In this document: positions 1 through 5,007 of the stretch, piece after piece | Numbering within the stretch: position 1 is the stretch's first letter | Layout of the letters: every line of letters begins with the position of its first letter | Assembly: GCA_003455235.1 (NCBI GenBank) | Contig: DMRT01000017.1 | Location: 1 to 7,508, forward strand | DNA from: Chitinophagaceae bacterium | GTDB lineage: Bacteria > Bacteroidota > Bacteroidia > Chitinophagales > Chitinophagaceae | Direction of reading: 5' to 3' | DNA: 7,508 nt | Program-made: the position numbers and the translations under genes | Notes under the pieces: generated by a model | What the model was told of the DNA's origin: nothing | The model's input: only the letters and a program-made list of their open reading frames with translations | Databases searched by the model: none

Positions 1-190
1 TGAATACTTTGGGGCTTCGCTCAATTACCAACGACATGCCCTCAAGGATCCTCAGAATGTCCTCGTAAGTCGTCTCATCGATTCGGGGGTTTACAGGAAC
101 TGCCGGACCGCCGGGCATCACCGAGGTCGCCGAGCGACGGCGCGTCAAGATCGGTGTTGCCGGCGCATCGTCTCTCAGATGAATCGGAAT
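1..190 (-). other. Foreign segment at a probable chimeric junction
   Basis: This is the part of the open frame that no longer matches prephenate dehydratase. It is GC-rich compared with its surroundings: 40 of 60 bases are G or C in 121-180, against 30 of 60 in 181-240, with many CpG steps. The encoded stretch contains Pro/Ala/Arg-rich linker sequence (residues ~172-205) and then TYEDILRILEGMSLVIERSP. From memory, that resembles a conserved segment of uncharacterised endonuclease-like proteins outside Bacteroidota, but this was not searched. The exact joint cannot be fixed by eye and lies roughly at 165-205. Confidence 0.6.
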
Positions 191-691
191 ATGGATGTTG
201 GGTGCAAGGATATCCAGCTGGTATAATTCGGCGGCCAGCTTGCTGGCAATCGCGGCGATGTGTTTGCTGCGGTGCTGGTGAATGTGTTTTGCACTGAGGG
301 CAGTGTCTTCGGTTTCCACCAGCCGCCAGTTGTATTTATCCAGGAACCCGAAACATTGCTGAATAGCCATATGATGGGAATGCACTTCTTTGATATCTGT
401 CAGGGTTACACCCGGGTTTACCAGCAGGTTTTGTTTAATCTGCAGGTAAACTTCACCCACGATGCGGAGATTGCTTTTCATCAGCAGGCTGTAATTGGGC
501 AGGATGCTACCGGCAATGGAGTTTTCGATGGCCATGATTCCGCCTTCACTTTGTTTACGGTCGGAAGCCAGTTTAACCACGTCTTTAAAACTGGCGCAGC
601 AGATCACCCCGGTGGCTTTGCCAAAGAACTCCCAGGCCGCCATTTGGTGAAAGCTGCCTTCAAAACCCTGTATGCAGATCCGTTTGTTCAT
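1..691 (-). CDS. pheA: Prephenate dehydratase, N-terminal part, joined in frame to unrelated sequence (partial)
   Basis: Prephenate dehydratase converts prephenate to phenylpyruvate in phenylalanine synthesis, in the cytoplasm. The frame opens at the ATG at 691 and stays open for 230 codons to the window edge. Family features seen: GFEGSFHQMAAWEFFG near residues 9-24, AIENSIAGSI at 54-63, NYSLL then GEVYLQIKQNLL at 79-90, VHSHHMAIQQC at 103-113, EDTALSAK at 128-135 and AAIASKLAAELYQLDIL at 146-162. The expected next block, with the conserved TRF motif that includes a catalytic Thr, and then the ACT regulatory domain, is missing. After about residue 167 (near 190) the protein turns into unrelated sequence (HLRDDAPAT, then a TYEDILRILEGMSLVIERSP-like stretch). 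As drawn, the enzyme would be inactive. Identity of the first 167 residues is confident. The fusion is probably an assembly or recombination joint. The ATG lies 8 nt after the T-run of an attenuator. Confidence 0.85.
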   Translation of the reverse strand, partial: MNKRICIQGFEGSFHQMAAWEFFGKATGVICCASFKDVVKLASDRKQSEGGIMAIENSIAGSILPNYSLLMKSNLRIVGEVYLQIKQNLLVNPGVTLTDIKEVHSHHMAIQQCFGFLDKYNWRLVETEDTALSAKHIHQHRSKHIAAIASKLAAELYQLDILAPNIHIPIHLRDDAPATPILTRRRSATSVMPGGPAVPVNPRIDETTYEDILRILEGMSLVIERSPKVF

Positions 692-699
692 CTGGTTAT

Positions 700-728
700 A
701 AAAAAAGATCCCGGCTGGTGCCGGGATC
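700..728 (-). terminator. Attenuator terminator just upstream of pheA
   Basis: Read on the minus strand, a perfect 9-bp stem GATCCCGGC / GCCGGGATC (720-728 with 707-715) with loop ACCA is followed by seven T residues (706-700). The pheA ATG comes only 8 nt later. The hairpin therefore sits inside the pheA leader and not at the end of a gene. Its 3' arm sequence GCCGGGAT also occurs inside the upstream leader peptide frame (768-775), so the 5' arm can pair with either copy. These are the terminator and antiterminator of a transcription attenuator. Confidence 0.85.
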
Positions 729-812
729 CTGTTATGTTAAGCTGTTACATTCCTTGTTAACAATAGCATCCCGGCCTATTTGTAAAATAATAGTTGTAAT
801 AGTAAAACCAGG
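720..812 (-). promoter_or_regulatory. Mutually exclusive antiterminator/pause pairings of the pheA leader
   Basis: Four RNA segments can be seen on the minus strand. Segment 1 is CCUGGU (812-807), over the Trp control codon. Segment 2 is GCCGGGAU (775-768). Segment 3 is AUCCCGGC (727-720). Segment 4 is the terminator 3' arm (715-707). Segment 1 pairs with 2 (6 bp, two of them G-U), 2 pairs with 3 (8 bp perfect, extendable through mismatches), and 3 pairs with 4 (9 bp). This is the standard 1:2, 2:3, 3:4 arrangement of amino-acid operon attenuators. The pairings are read directly from the sequence and no folding energies were calculated. Confidence 0.75.
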
Positions 813-834
813 TATTTGCCTTGTTGCTGTTCAT
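757..834 (-). CDS. Aromatic leader peptide of the pheA attenuator (25 aa)
   Basis: A short frame begins at the ATG at 834 and ends with TAA at 757-759. The peptide starts MNSNKANT and continues WFYYYNYYF (residues 9-17) before TNRPGCYC. Eight of nine consecutive codons are Trp, Phe or Tyr, which is far from chance composition. It lies between a Bacteroidota-type promoter and a terminator hairpin in front of pheA. Residues 20-23 are encoded by the antiterminator arm (768-775), so a ribosome that reaches the stop codon masks that arm and lets the terminator form. A ribosome stalled at the aromatic codons leaves the arm free. The five Tyr codons in the control run suggest sensing of Tyr as well as Phe, which would fit an operon also carrying tyrosine genes. 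The peptide itself probably has no other function. Confidence 0.88.
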   Translation of the reverse strand: MNSNKANTWFYYYNYYFTNRPGCYC

Positions 835-841
835 TGTTTCT

Positions 842-875
842 CAAAAATAGGAAATCACATTGATATAACCGCAAA
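842..875 (-). promoter_or_regulatory. Predicted promoter of the pheA leader
   Basis: On the minus strand a TTTG (-33 type) at 875-872 is followed after 22 nt by TATTTTTG at 849-842, a full match to the Bacteroidota -7 consensus TAnnTTTG. Transcription would begin near 838, only about 4 nt before the leader ATG at 834, so the message would be almost leaderless. The -33 element lies in the T-run of the preceding lipoprotein terminator. Confidence 0.55.
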
Positions 876-901
876 AAAACACCCCTCCTTGAAAGGAGGG
901 G
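873..901 (-). terminator. Terminator of the small lipoprotein gene
   Basis: On the minus strand CCCCTCCTT (901-893) and AAGGAGGGG (890-882) form a strong hairpin (8 bp with a 4-nt loop), followed by TG and then seven T residues (879-873). It stands about 80 nt after the stop codon of the lipoprotein gene and reads in the same direction, as an intrinsic terminator should. Confidence 0.85.
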
Positions 902-978
902 CATCAATGATTGCTTGTCCTAAGAAAATCTTATATAGTTCCGGTTAAAACAACAAGCGATCTGCTAACCGGGCTCAA

Positions 979-1185
979 TTACTTCTTAGTAGAGTCAGCA
1001 ACTGGAGCTTTGGTAGAGTCAGCAGCAGGAGCTTTAGTAGAATCAGCAGCAGGAGCAGCAGGAGCTGGAGCTACTTCTGTAGTTGCAGCAGGGCTGTCGG
1101 TTTTTGCTTCTTTAGATTCTCCGCTGTTGTTGCAGGCTACAAAAGCCACAGAAACGATAGCTAACGCTAAGATTACTTTTTTCAT
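979..1185 (-). CDS. Small Ala/Pro-rich lipoprotein with 8-residue repeats
   Basis: A 68-residue predicted lipoprotein of unknown function. The N-terminus MKKVILALAIVSVAFVAC is a lipoprotein signal: two Lys, a hydrophobic stretch, and a lipobox ending at Cys18 (FVAC). After it come a short Asn/Ser/Glu/Lys segment and a low-complexity tail rich in Ala and Pro. The tail ends in three copies of an eight-residue unit, KAPAADST or close variants, then KK. The mature protein would be a ~50-residue disordered chain tethered by lipid to a membrane. Many Bacteroidota genomes carry small lipoproteins of this kind with no assigned role. The gene is monocistronic: divergent from the sigma factor upstream and closed by the terminator at 873-901. 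The Lys-Lys start, lipobox and terminator together make it a real gene despite its length. The opposite-strand frame over the repeats is a shadow. Confidence 0.85.
   Translation of the reverse strand: MKKVILALAIVSVAFVACNNSGESKEAKTDSPAATTEVAPAPAAPAADSTKAPAADSTKAPVADSTKK
989..1060 (-). repeat. Three tandem 24-bp units in the lipoprotein gene
   Basis: Units start at 989, 1013 and 1037, each beginning GTAGAGTCAGCA or GTAGAATCAGCA on the plus strand. They encode the eight-residue repeat of the lipoprotein tail. The 24-bp period keeps the frame, so copy number can change without breaking the protein. Confidence 0.85.
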
Positions 1186-1323
1186 TTTCGGTTTTGTTTA
1201 ATTTTTAAAAATTATAATTTTCAAATTAATACCGCTGCTGCAAAAAGGTAACCCACCTTTTTTTAGATTTTTTTTTCGTTGCTTTGGGTTACAAATAATC
1301 AATAACCGTATTAATACTACCGG
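1186..1323. promoter_or_regulatory. Divergent promoter region between lipoprotein and sigma factor genes
   Basis: This AT-rich 138-bp gap must hold both promoters, but neither shows a convincing TAnnTTTG element. Visible structure: an 8-bp inverted repeat AAAAAGGT / ACCTTTTT (1242-1249 and 1255-1262) around AACCC, and related words GGTAACCC (1247-1254), GGGTTAC (1286-1292) and TAACC (1303-1307). The last two form a GGTTA-11 nt-TAACC inverted repeat about 20 bp before the sigma factor start. These could be operator or ECF promoter sites. That is inference. Confidence 0.35.
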
Positions 1324-1890
1324 GTGAGCAATTATCAACAGGAAAATGAGCTTTTGAGGGGACTAGCGGCTAACGACCGGGGCGTAATTGAAGCCATTTA
1401 CCGTGATAACTACCCTATGATTCAGGCATTTATACTGAATAACAGCGGTAACAGCGACGAGGCCAGGGATATTTTCCAGGAAGCCATGATTGTTCTTTAC
1501 GAGAAGGCCACTACGGAAGGATTTGAACTGAATTGCCAGCTGAGAACCTTTATATACTCTGTTTGCCGGCGTCTTTGGCTGAAAAGGCTGCAGCAACTGC
1601 AGCGCTACAGCAACCTGGTGGAAAACGTGGAGGATTCGGTTCCGGTGGACGAAGATATGGAGCAGCATGAAAAGCACAATGCCAGCTTCGGGATGATGGA
1701 AATGGCCATAAGTAAGATAGGCGAACCCTGCAAAAGTCTGCTGGATGCCTACTATATACAGAAGAAGAATATGCAGGAGATTGCCGCCGAGTTTGGATAT
1801 ACCAATGCCGATAACGCAAAAACACAGAAGTATAAGTGCCTGCTGCGATTGAAAAAATTATTTTTTGCTCAATATAAAAACGGACAGTGA
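1324..1890 (+). CDS. ECF-type RNA polymerase sigma factor
   Basis: A 188-residue sigma-70 family protein of the extracytoplasmic-function class, which directs RNA polymerase to a small regulon. Region 2 spans about residues 24-93, with DEARDIFQEAMIVLYEKA at 45-62 (region 2.2, core binding) and an aromatic/basic segment TFIYSVCRRLWLKRLQQLQR at 75-94 (regions 2.3-2.4). An acidic linker (about 100-120) follows. Region 4 is at about 130-182, with the helix-turn-helix NMQEIAAEFGYTNADNAKTQKYK that reads the -35 element. The start is the GTG at 1324: an in-frame stop lies just upstream (1312-1314) and the next Met is residue 32, inside region 2. The stop codon is one base before the ATG of the next gene, so the two are translationally coupled. 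The partner is a membrane protein that probably controls this sigma factor. The regulon is unknown. Confidence 0.92.
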   Translation: MSNYQQENELLRGLAANDRGVIEAIYRDNYPMIQAFILNNSGNSDEARDIFQEAMIVLYEKATTEGFELNCQLRTFIYSVCRRLWLKRLQQLQRYSNLVENVEDSVPVDEDMEQHEKHNASFGMMEMAISKIGEPCKSLLDAYYIQKKNMQEIAAEFGYTNADNAKTQKYKCLLRLKKLFFAQYKNGQ

Positions 1891-1891
1891 A

Positions 1892-2299
1892 ATGGATGAA
1901 TTATTACTTTTAGAGGCGGTTGAACGTTACCTGAAAGGCGAAATGTCTGCCCAGGAAAGAGCTTTTTTTGAGGAAATCCGCAAAAACGACCCTTCCGTTG
2001 ACCAGGCAGTGGTGGAACATACCTTCTTATTCCACGAACTGGATAAGCAGGCAAACATCAAGGCTTATAAACATACCTTATACGAAGTGGAAGGCATGCT
2101 GGCTGAAGAAGGAATCATCACTAAAGCACAGCTGAACGGGAAAGCCAAAGTGGCCTTCCTCTGGAAAAAATACAAGCGCAATATTGCCGTGGCTGCCAGC
2201 ATTGCCGGCCTCATGTCAGTAGCTTCCGCCGGGCTCATCATTGCCTATACCAAAAAAGTAAGCGACTCCAACAAAGAAGACCTCGTTGCCATCCCTTAG
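1892..2299 (+). CDS. N-terminal fragment: anti-sigma-like domain plus membrane helix (135 aa)
   Basis: If the TAG at 2297-2299 stops translation, this is the product: the cytoplasmic helical domain (1-96) and one membrane helix (RNIAVAASIAGLMSVASAG, about 97-115, running on to IIAY at 119) with a 16-residue periplasmic tail. It could still bind and hold the sigma factor at the membrane, but the sensory/protease part would be lost. The start is the ATG at 1892, one base after the sigma factor stop codon. A TTG 27 bases earlier in the same frame would overlap the sigma gene and is less likely. The anti-sigma role is inferred from position, topology and remembered relatives. Confidence 0.75.
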   Translation: MDELLLLEAVERYLKGEMSAQERAFFEEIRKNDPSVDQAVVEHTFLFHELDKQANIKAYKHTLYEVEGMLAEEGIITKAQLNGKAKVAFLWKKYKRNIAVAASIAGLMSVASAGLIIAYTKKVSDSNKEDLVAIP

Positions 2300-2380
2300 A
2301 ATAATGCTAAGAACACCGACAACAAGCTGGAGAACATCAAGCAGCAGGTTGAATCGGGACAGGTTTCACAAAGACCCGTT

Positions 2381-3007
2381 ATGCCTACATCTCCTGATTA
2401 CCGGGCTACCGGTTTCCTGATCGATGGCAAGGGCTTTATTGTTACCAATGCCCACGTGGTGAACCGGATGAAGAACATCTACGTTCAAAACAGCAAAGGA
2501 GAATATTTTAAGGCCACCACCCTGAGTACCGATCCCAATACCGACCTTGCCATCCTGAAGATCAGCGATACTGCCTTTAAACCGGTGATCAACCTGCCTT
2601 ACAGCATCAACAAAACAAACTCGTACCTGGGTGAGCAGATATTCACACTCGGCTATCCCCGCAACGAGATCGTATACAGCCAGGGATATGTAAGTGCCAA
2701 ATCGGGCAACGAGGGCGATTCCACTGCCTACCAGGTATCGGTAGCCGTAAACCCCGGTAACAGCGGCGGACCCGTACTGAACAAGAACGGCGAGATCATC
2801 GGCATCATCACCTCCAAGAACTCAACAGCCGATGGCGTGGTGTTTGCCGCCAAATCGAAAAATATTTATAAACTCCTCGACGAAGTAAAAAGATCAGGAG
2901 ACACCGTAAGCATTAAACTGCCCAATAATACAGGACTGAAAGGACTGGAACGAGAACACCAGGTGAAGAAGATGGAGGAATATGTATTTATGGTGGTGGG
3001 AAATTAA
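2381..3007 (+). CDS. C-terminal fragment: trypsin-like serine protease domain (208 aa)
   Basis: This is the part an automatic gene caller would list as a separate serine protease, from the ATG at 2381, the only possible start codon between the amber and the domain. It holds the whole double-beta-barrel fold: His in TNAHVV, Asp in NTDLAILK, the TLGYPRNEIVYSQGYVSA strand pair, Ser in NPGNSGGPVLNKNGEIIGI, and FAAKSKNIYKLLDE at the end. Started here, it would have no signal peptide or anchor and would stay in the cytoplasm, where this kind of domain is not expected. It is therefore better read as the distal part of the gene at 1892-3007. The frame closes with TAA at 3005-3007, followed by a terminator. 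Confidence 0.75.
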   Translation: MPTSPDYRATGFLIDGKGFIVTNAHVVNRMKNIYVQNSKGEYFKATTLSTDPNTDLAILKISDTAFKPVINLPYSINKTNSYLGEQIFTLGYPRNEIVYSQGYVSAKSGNEGDSTAYQVSVAVNPGNSGGPVLNKNGEIIGIITSKNSTADGVVFAAKSKNIYKLLDEVKRSGDTVSIKLPNNTGLKGLEREHQVKKMEEYVFMVVGN

Positions 3008-3031
3008 TAACCCTTCATGGAAACTGAACTG

Positions 3032-3060
3032 AAATGTCCCGCTCTTGGCGGGACATTTTT
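3032..3060 (+). terminator. Terminator of the sigma factor/protease operon
   Basis: AAATGTCCCGC (3032-3042) pairs with GCGGGACATTT (3048-3058) in an 11-bp perfect stem with loop TCTTG, and a T-run reaches 3060. It lies 25 nt after the protease stop codon. On the minus strand the same stem lacks a good T-run (TTTCAG), so it is a weaker terminator for the converging nucleotidyltransferase gene, though it is the only candidate there. Confidence 0.9.
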
Positions 3061-3085
3061 ATTGAGGTTAATTTTTCAATTGTGA

Positions 3086-3985
3086 TCAGCCCCACAGGGA
3101 AGCCGGGTATTCTCCATCGGCCACCAGTTTATCAACACTGGCTTTTACCACCGGCGCATCCTCTTTATAGGTAACCCCAAACCACTTCGATGAAGTAGGG
3201 ATCACACTGATATGCCCACCCTGGTGATCCATGAAGTCTTCCGCCATCAGCGGGATAAAGAATTCCGCCTTGATGTTGGCATTGTTCTCTTTCACAAACT
3301 CCAGAAATTGTTTTTCCGTTGGCCCGAACAAAGCCGGGTGAAAACACCAGAAATTCATCGACACACTGGAACCCGACGGTACGGTATGTTTGCCCGCTTC
3401 ATCTTCATATACAATATCGGTTCCTTCCCGGTAAATTTTAGTGCGTTCTTTAATACTCACTAAATTATTTTTATCATCTACCTGGCAAACACCGCGGCTC
3501 ACCGTTCCATGTTCGCTCAGCGTTTTGGCCAGTTCGTAACCGATGATGGCATATTGCTTGTCACTGCATTTGTTATTCAGGAAATCAGCCGCTTTTACAA
3601 AGGCATCTCTTCCATAGTAATCATCCGCATTGATCACCGCAAAAGGTTCGCTGATCACTTCTTTGGCACACAGCACGGCATGCCCCGTGCCCCAGGGCTT
3701 GGTGCGGTCGGCCGGCGCTTTCAATTCACCGAGATAAGAGTCCATCTCCTGGTACACATAACCGGTTTTGATCTTTCCTTTCAGCTTGGGTTCAAACTTT
3801 GCCTTGAAATCATCGGCAAAATCTTTCCGGATGATGAAAACCACCTTCCCGAATCCTGCCCGGATGGCATCGTAAATGGAATAGTCCATAATCGTTTCCC
3901 CGGAAGGACCGAATCCCTGCACCTGTTTCATACTTCCATAGCGGCTGGCCATTCCTGCGGCTAAGATCAAAAGAGTGGGCTGCAT
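3086..3985 (-). CDS. Sugar-phosphate nucleotidyltransferase
   Basis: A 299-residue enzyme of the NTP_transferase (GlmU/RmlA-like) fold, expected to join a nucleotide to a sugar phosphate to make a sugar nucleotide in the cytoplasm. The Rossmann-like nucleotide-binding signature LAAGMASRYGSMKQ is at residues 8-21, with the Arg and Lys of the usual GxGxRxxxxxK pattern kept and the second Gly replaced by Ala. PWGTGHAVLCAKE at 97-109 and NADDYYGRDAF at 119-129 form the base/metal site. SEHGTVSRGVC at 157-167 and SVSMNFWCF further on match Bacteroidota members often annotated only as nucleotidyltransferase. Length is normal for a single-domain enzyme, with no C-terminal acyltransferase repeat. Substrate sugar and nucleotide cannot be read from the sequence. 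The start ATG at 3985 fits directly before the signature. It diverges from the PLP enzyme gene and converges on the protease gene. Confidence 0.88.
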   Translation of the reverse strand: MQPTLLILAAGMASRYGSMKQVQGFGPSGETIMDYSIYDAIRAGFGKVVFIIRKDFADDFKAKFEPKLKGKIKTGYVYQEMDSYLGELKAPADRTKPWGTGHAVLCAKEVISEPFAVINADDYYGRDAFVKAADFLNNKCSDKQYAIIGYELAKTLSEHGTVSRGVCQVDDKNNLVSIKERTKIYREGTDIVYEDEAGKHTVPSGSSVSMNFWCFHPALFGPTEKQFLEFVKENNANIKAEFFIPLMAEDFMDHQGGHISVIPTSSKWFGVTYKEDAPVVKASVDKLVADGEYPASLWG

Positions 3986-4057
3986 GTATAAAGAAAATTA
4001 AATGGTTTAAATTGACTGCTGATTTTAAAGTGCGAAAATAACAAGTTATCAGCAAAA

Positions 4058-4954
4058 ATGCTTTTTGATGTTTCCACCGCAGTAACGGAACAACTTCATG
4101 ATGAATTGTTCATTGAAAAAGGAATCAGCGTATCCGTACTGCGGCTCGACCGTATTCATCCCGTTATATCAGGCAACAAATTATTCAAGCTGCATTATTT
4201 CCTGGAAGAAGCAATCCGTTCAGCGCACCGTACCATCGTTACATTCGGCGGCGCTTATTCCAATCACCTGGCCGCCACAGCTTATGCCTGTGGAGCGCTT
4301 GGTTTAAAAAGCATCGGCATTGTTCGGGGTGAAGAATCCGCCACGCTTTCGCACACCCTGCTGCAATGCATAAAAGATGGGATGCAATTGAAATTTATTT
4401 CCAGGACAGCCTATGCAGCTGCCGCCACTTCTCCTTCACTTCCGGGTGAGCATGGTGAATGCCTGGTGATCCCCGAAGGCGGGTACCACCCGATGGGTGC
4501 ACGGGGAGCCTCCCTGATCATGAACCTGGTGGATACTTCACACACACATATATGCACGGCACTGGGCACGGCCACCACCCTGGCCGGACTCGCATTACAC
4601 GCAAAGCCCCATCAGCAACTCATCGGCATTCCGGTAGTAAAAGAAATGAACAACCTCGATGAACGGATCAAAGAACTCACCGGGTTTACCACCATGCCGG
4701 CGGCTGTTGAATGCTGGACCGGCTACCATTTCGGCGGCTACGCTAAAAAAAACGAAGCACTCATTCACTTCATCAATCAATGCTGGCAGCAATACCGCGT
4801 CCCACTTGATTTCGTGTATACAGCCAAGATGTTTTATGCGGTGACGGACCAGGTTAAGAAGAATCATTTTCCACCGGGCAGCAGGATTCTTTGCCTGCAC
4901 ACCGGCGGATTGCAGGGTAACGGATCACTTCCGCCAAATACGTTAGCCTTCTGA
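4058..4954 (+). CDS. PLP-dependent enzyme, ACC deaminase/D-cysteine desulfhydrase family
   Basis: A 298-residue fold-type II pyridoxal-phosphate enzyme. Members open 1-aminocyclopropane-1-carboxylate or remove sulfide from D-cysteine; which one, if either, cannot be decided here. The PLP lysine is Lys41 in SGNKLFKLHY, followed by GGAYSNHLAATA at 64-75, the family's substrate-binding Ser/Asn loop. EGGYHPMGARGA comes mid-protein. ALGTATTLAGL is the Gly/Thr-rich loop that holds the PLP phosphate, and HTGGLQGNG is near the C-terminus. The protein is somewhat shorter than characterised enzymes of the family (which I recall as about 330 residues), mainly from a short N-terminus; Bacteroidota homologues are often compact. 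The ATG at 4058 sits behind an A-rich stretch (AGCAAAA) with no Shine-Dalgarno sequence, usual for this phylum. It is probably transcribed alone, divergent from the nucleotidyltransferase. Confidence 0.88.
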   Translation: MLFDVSTAVTEQLHDELFIEKGISVSVLRLDRIHPVISGNKLFKLHYFLEEAIRSAHRTIVTFGGAYSNHLAATAYACGALGLKSIGIVRGEESATLSHTLLQCIKDGMQLKFISRTAYAAAATSPSLPGEHGECLVIPEGGYHPMGARGASLIMNLVDTSHTHICTALGTATTLAGLALHAKPHQQLIGIPVVKEMNNLDERIKELTGFTTMPAAVECWTGYHFGGYAKKNEALIHFINQCWQQYRVPLDFVYTAKMFYAVTDQVKKNHFPPGSRILCLHTGGLQGNGSLPPNTLAF

Positions 4955-4973
4955 TCAACAGTGCTTATATTTG
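4943..4973 (+). promoter_or_regulatory. Predicted promoter of the secreted protein gene
   Basis: TATATTTG at 4966-4973 is a full match to the Bacteroidota -7 element TAnnTTTG. A TTAG at 4943-4946 (one change from TTTG) lies 19 nt upstream in the -33 position, overlapping the end of the PLP enzyme gene. The predicted start near 4977 gives an untranslated leader of about 30 nt before the ATG at 5008. Confidence 0.5.
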
Positions 4974-5007
4974 TTCAGAAAAATATAATTGCCTGTTGTT
5001 ACCTGCT

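Larger units (their letters stand above)
1892..3007 (+). pseudogene. Membrane-anchored anti-sigma-like/trypsin-like serine protease, interrupted by one amber codon
   Basis: Read through a single TAG at 2297-2299, this is one 371-residue frame. Residues 1-96 are a cytoplasmic helical domain (LLLLEAVERYLKGEMSAQER, then EEIRKNDPSVDQAVVEHTFL) like the anti-sigma parts of Bacteroidota regulators, with no zinc-binding HxxxCxxC. A basic KKYKR motif precedes a membrane helix at about 97-119. A linker with coiled-coil character (about 137-157) leads to a trypsin-like domain with all three catalytic residues: His188 in TNAHVV, Asp218 in NTDLAIL, Ser291 in GNSGGP. The protease would face the periplasm. 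No PDZ domain follows. The amber is codon 136, just after the membrane helix. Both sides are in the same frame and look intact, so the stop is recent, an error, or read through. Chitinophagaceae relatives, as I remember them, are single uninterrupted proteins next to the same sigma factor. Confidence 0.8.

Noticed and set aside
707..728. Reading the hairpin as an ordinary end-of-gene terminator
   Set aside because: On the minus strand the preceding gene already has a strong terminator at 873-901, and the hairpin is followed after 15 nt by the pheA ATG. On the plus strand it has no T-run. The duplicated arm and the aromatic leader frame explain it better as an attenuator.
260..760. A 166-codon plus-strand open frame
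   Set aside because: It lies opposite pheA. The minus strand shows clear prephenate dehydratase motifs, while this frame has no recognisable domain and runs through the attenuator hairpin.
911..1201. A plus-strand frame with a repeated Ala/Gly/Glu-rich pattern
   Set aside because: The repeat pattern is the mirror of the lipoprotein tail on the minus strand, which has a lipobox signal and its own terminator.
1242..1264. AAAAAGGT/ACCTTTTT hairpin followed by T residues as a terminator
   Set aside because: It lies between two divergent genes, so no transcript would need to end there. It has only three G-C pairs in the stem.
3509..3964. A 151-codon plus-strand frame opposite the nucleotidyltransferase
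   Set aside because: No recognisable motif. The minus-strand frame has the nucleotidyltransferase signature and full domain length.
4018..4053. GCTGAT ... ATCAGC inverted repeat between the nucleotidyltransferase and PLP enzyme genes
   Set aside because: Only 6 bp with a 24-bp gap in AT-rich DNA; such a pair is expected by chance and no promoter elements line up with it.
4058..4954. Calling this gene a true ACC deaminase (acdS)
   Set aside because: The family motifs do not separate ACC deaminase from D-cysteine desulfhydrase or other activities, so only the family is given.
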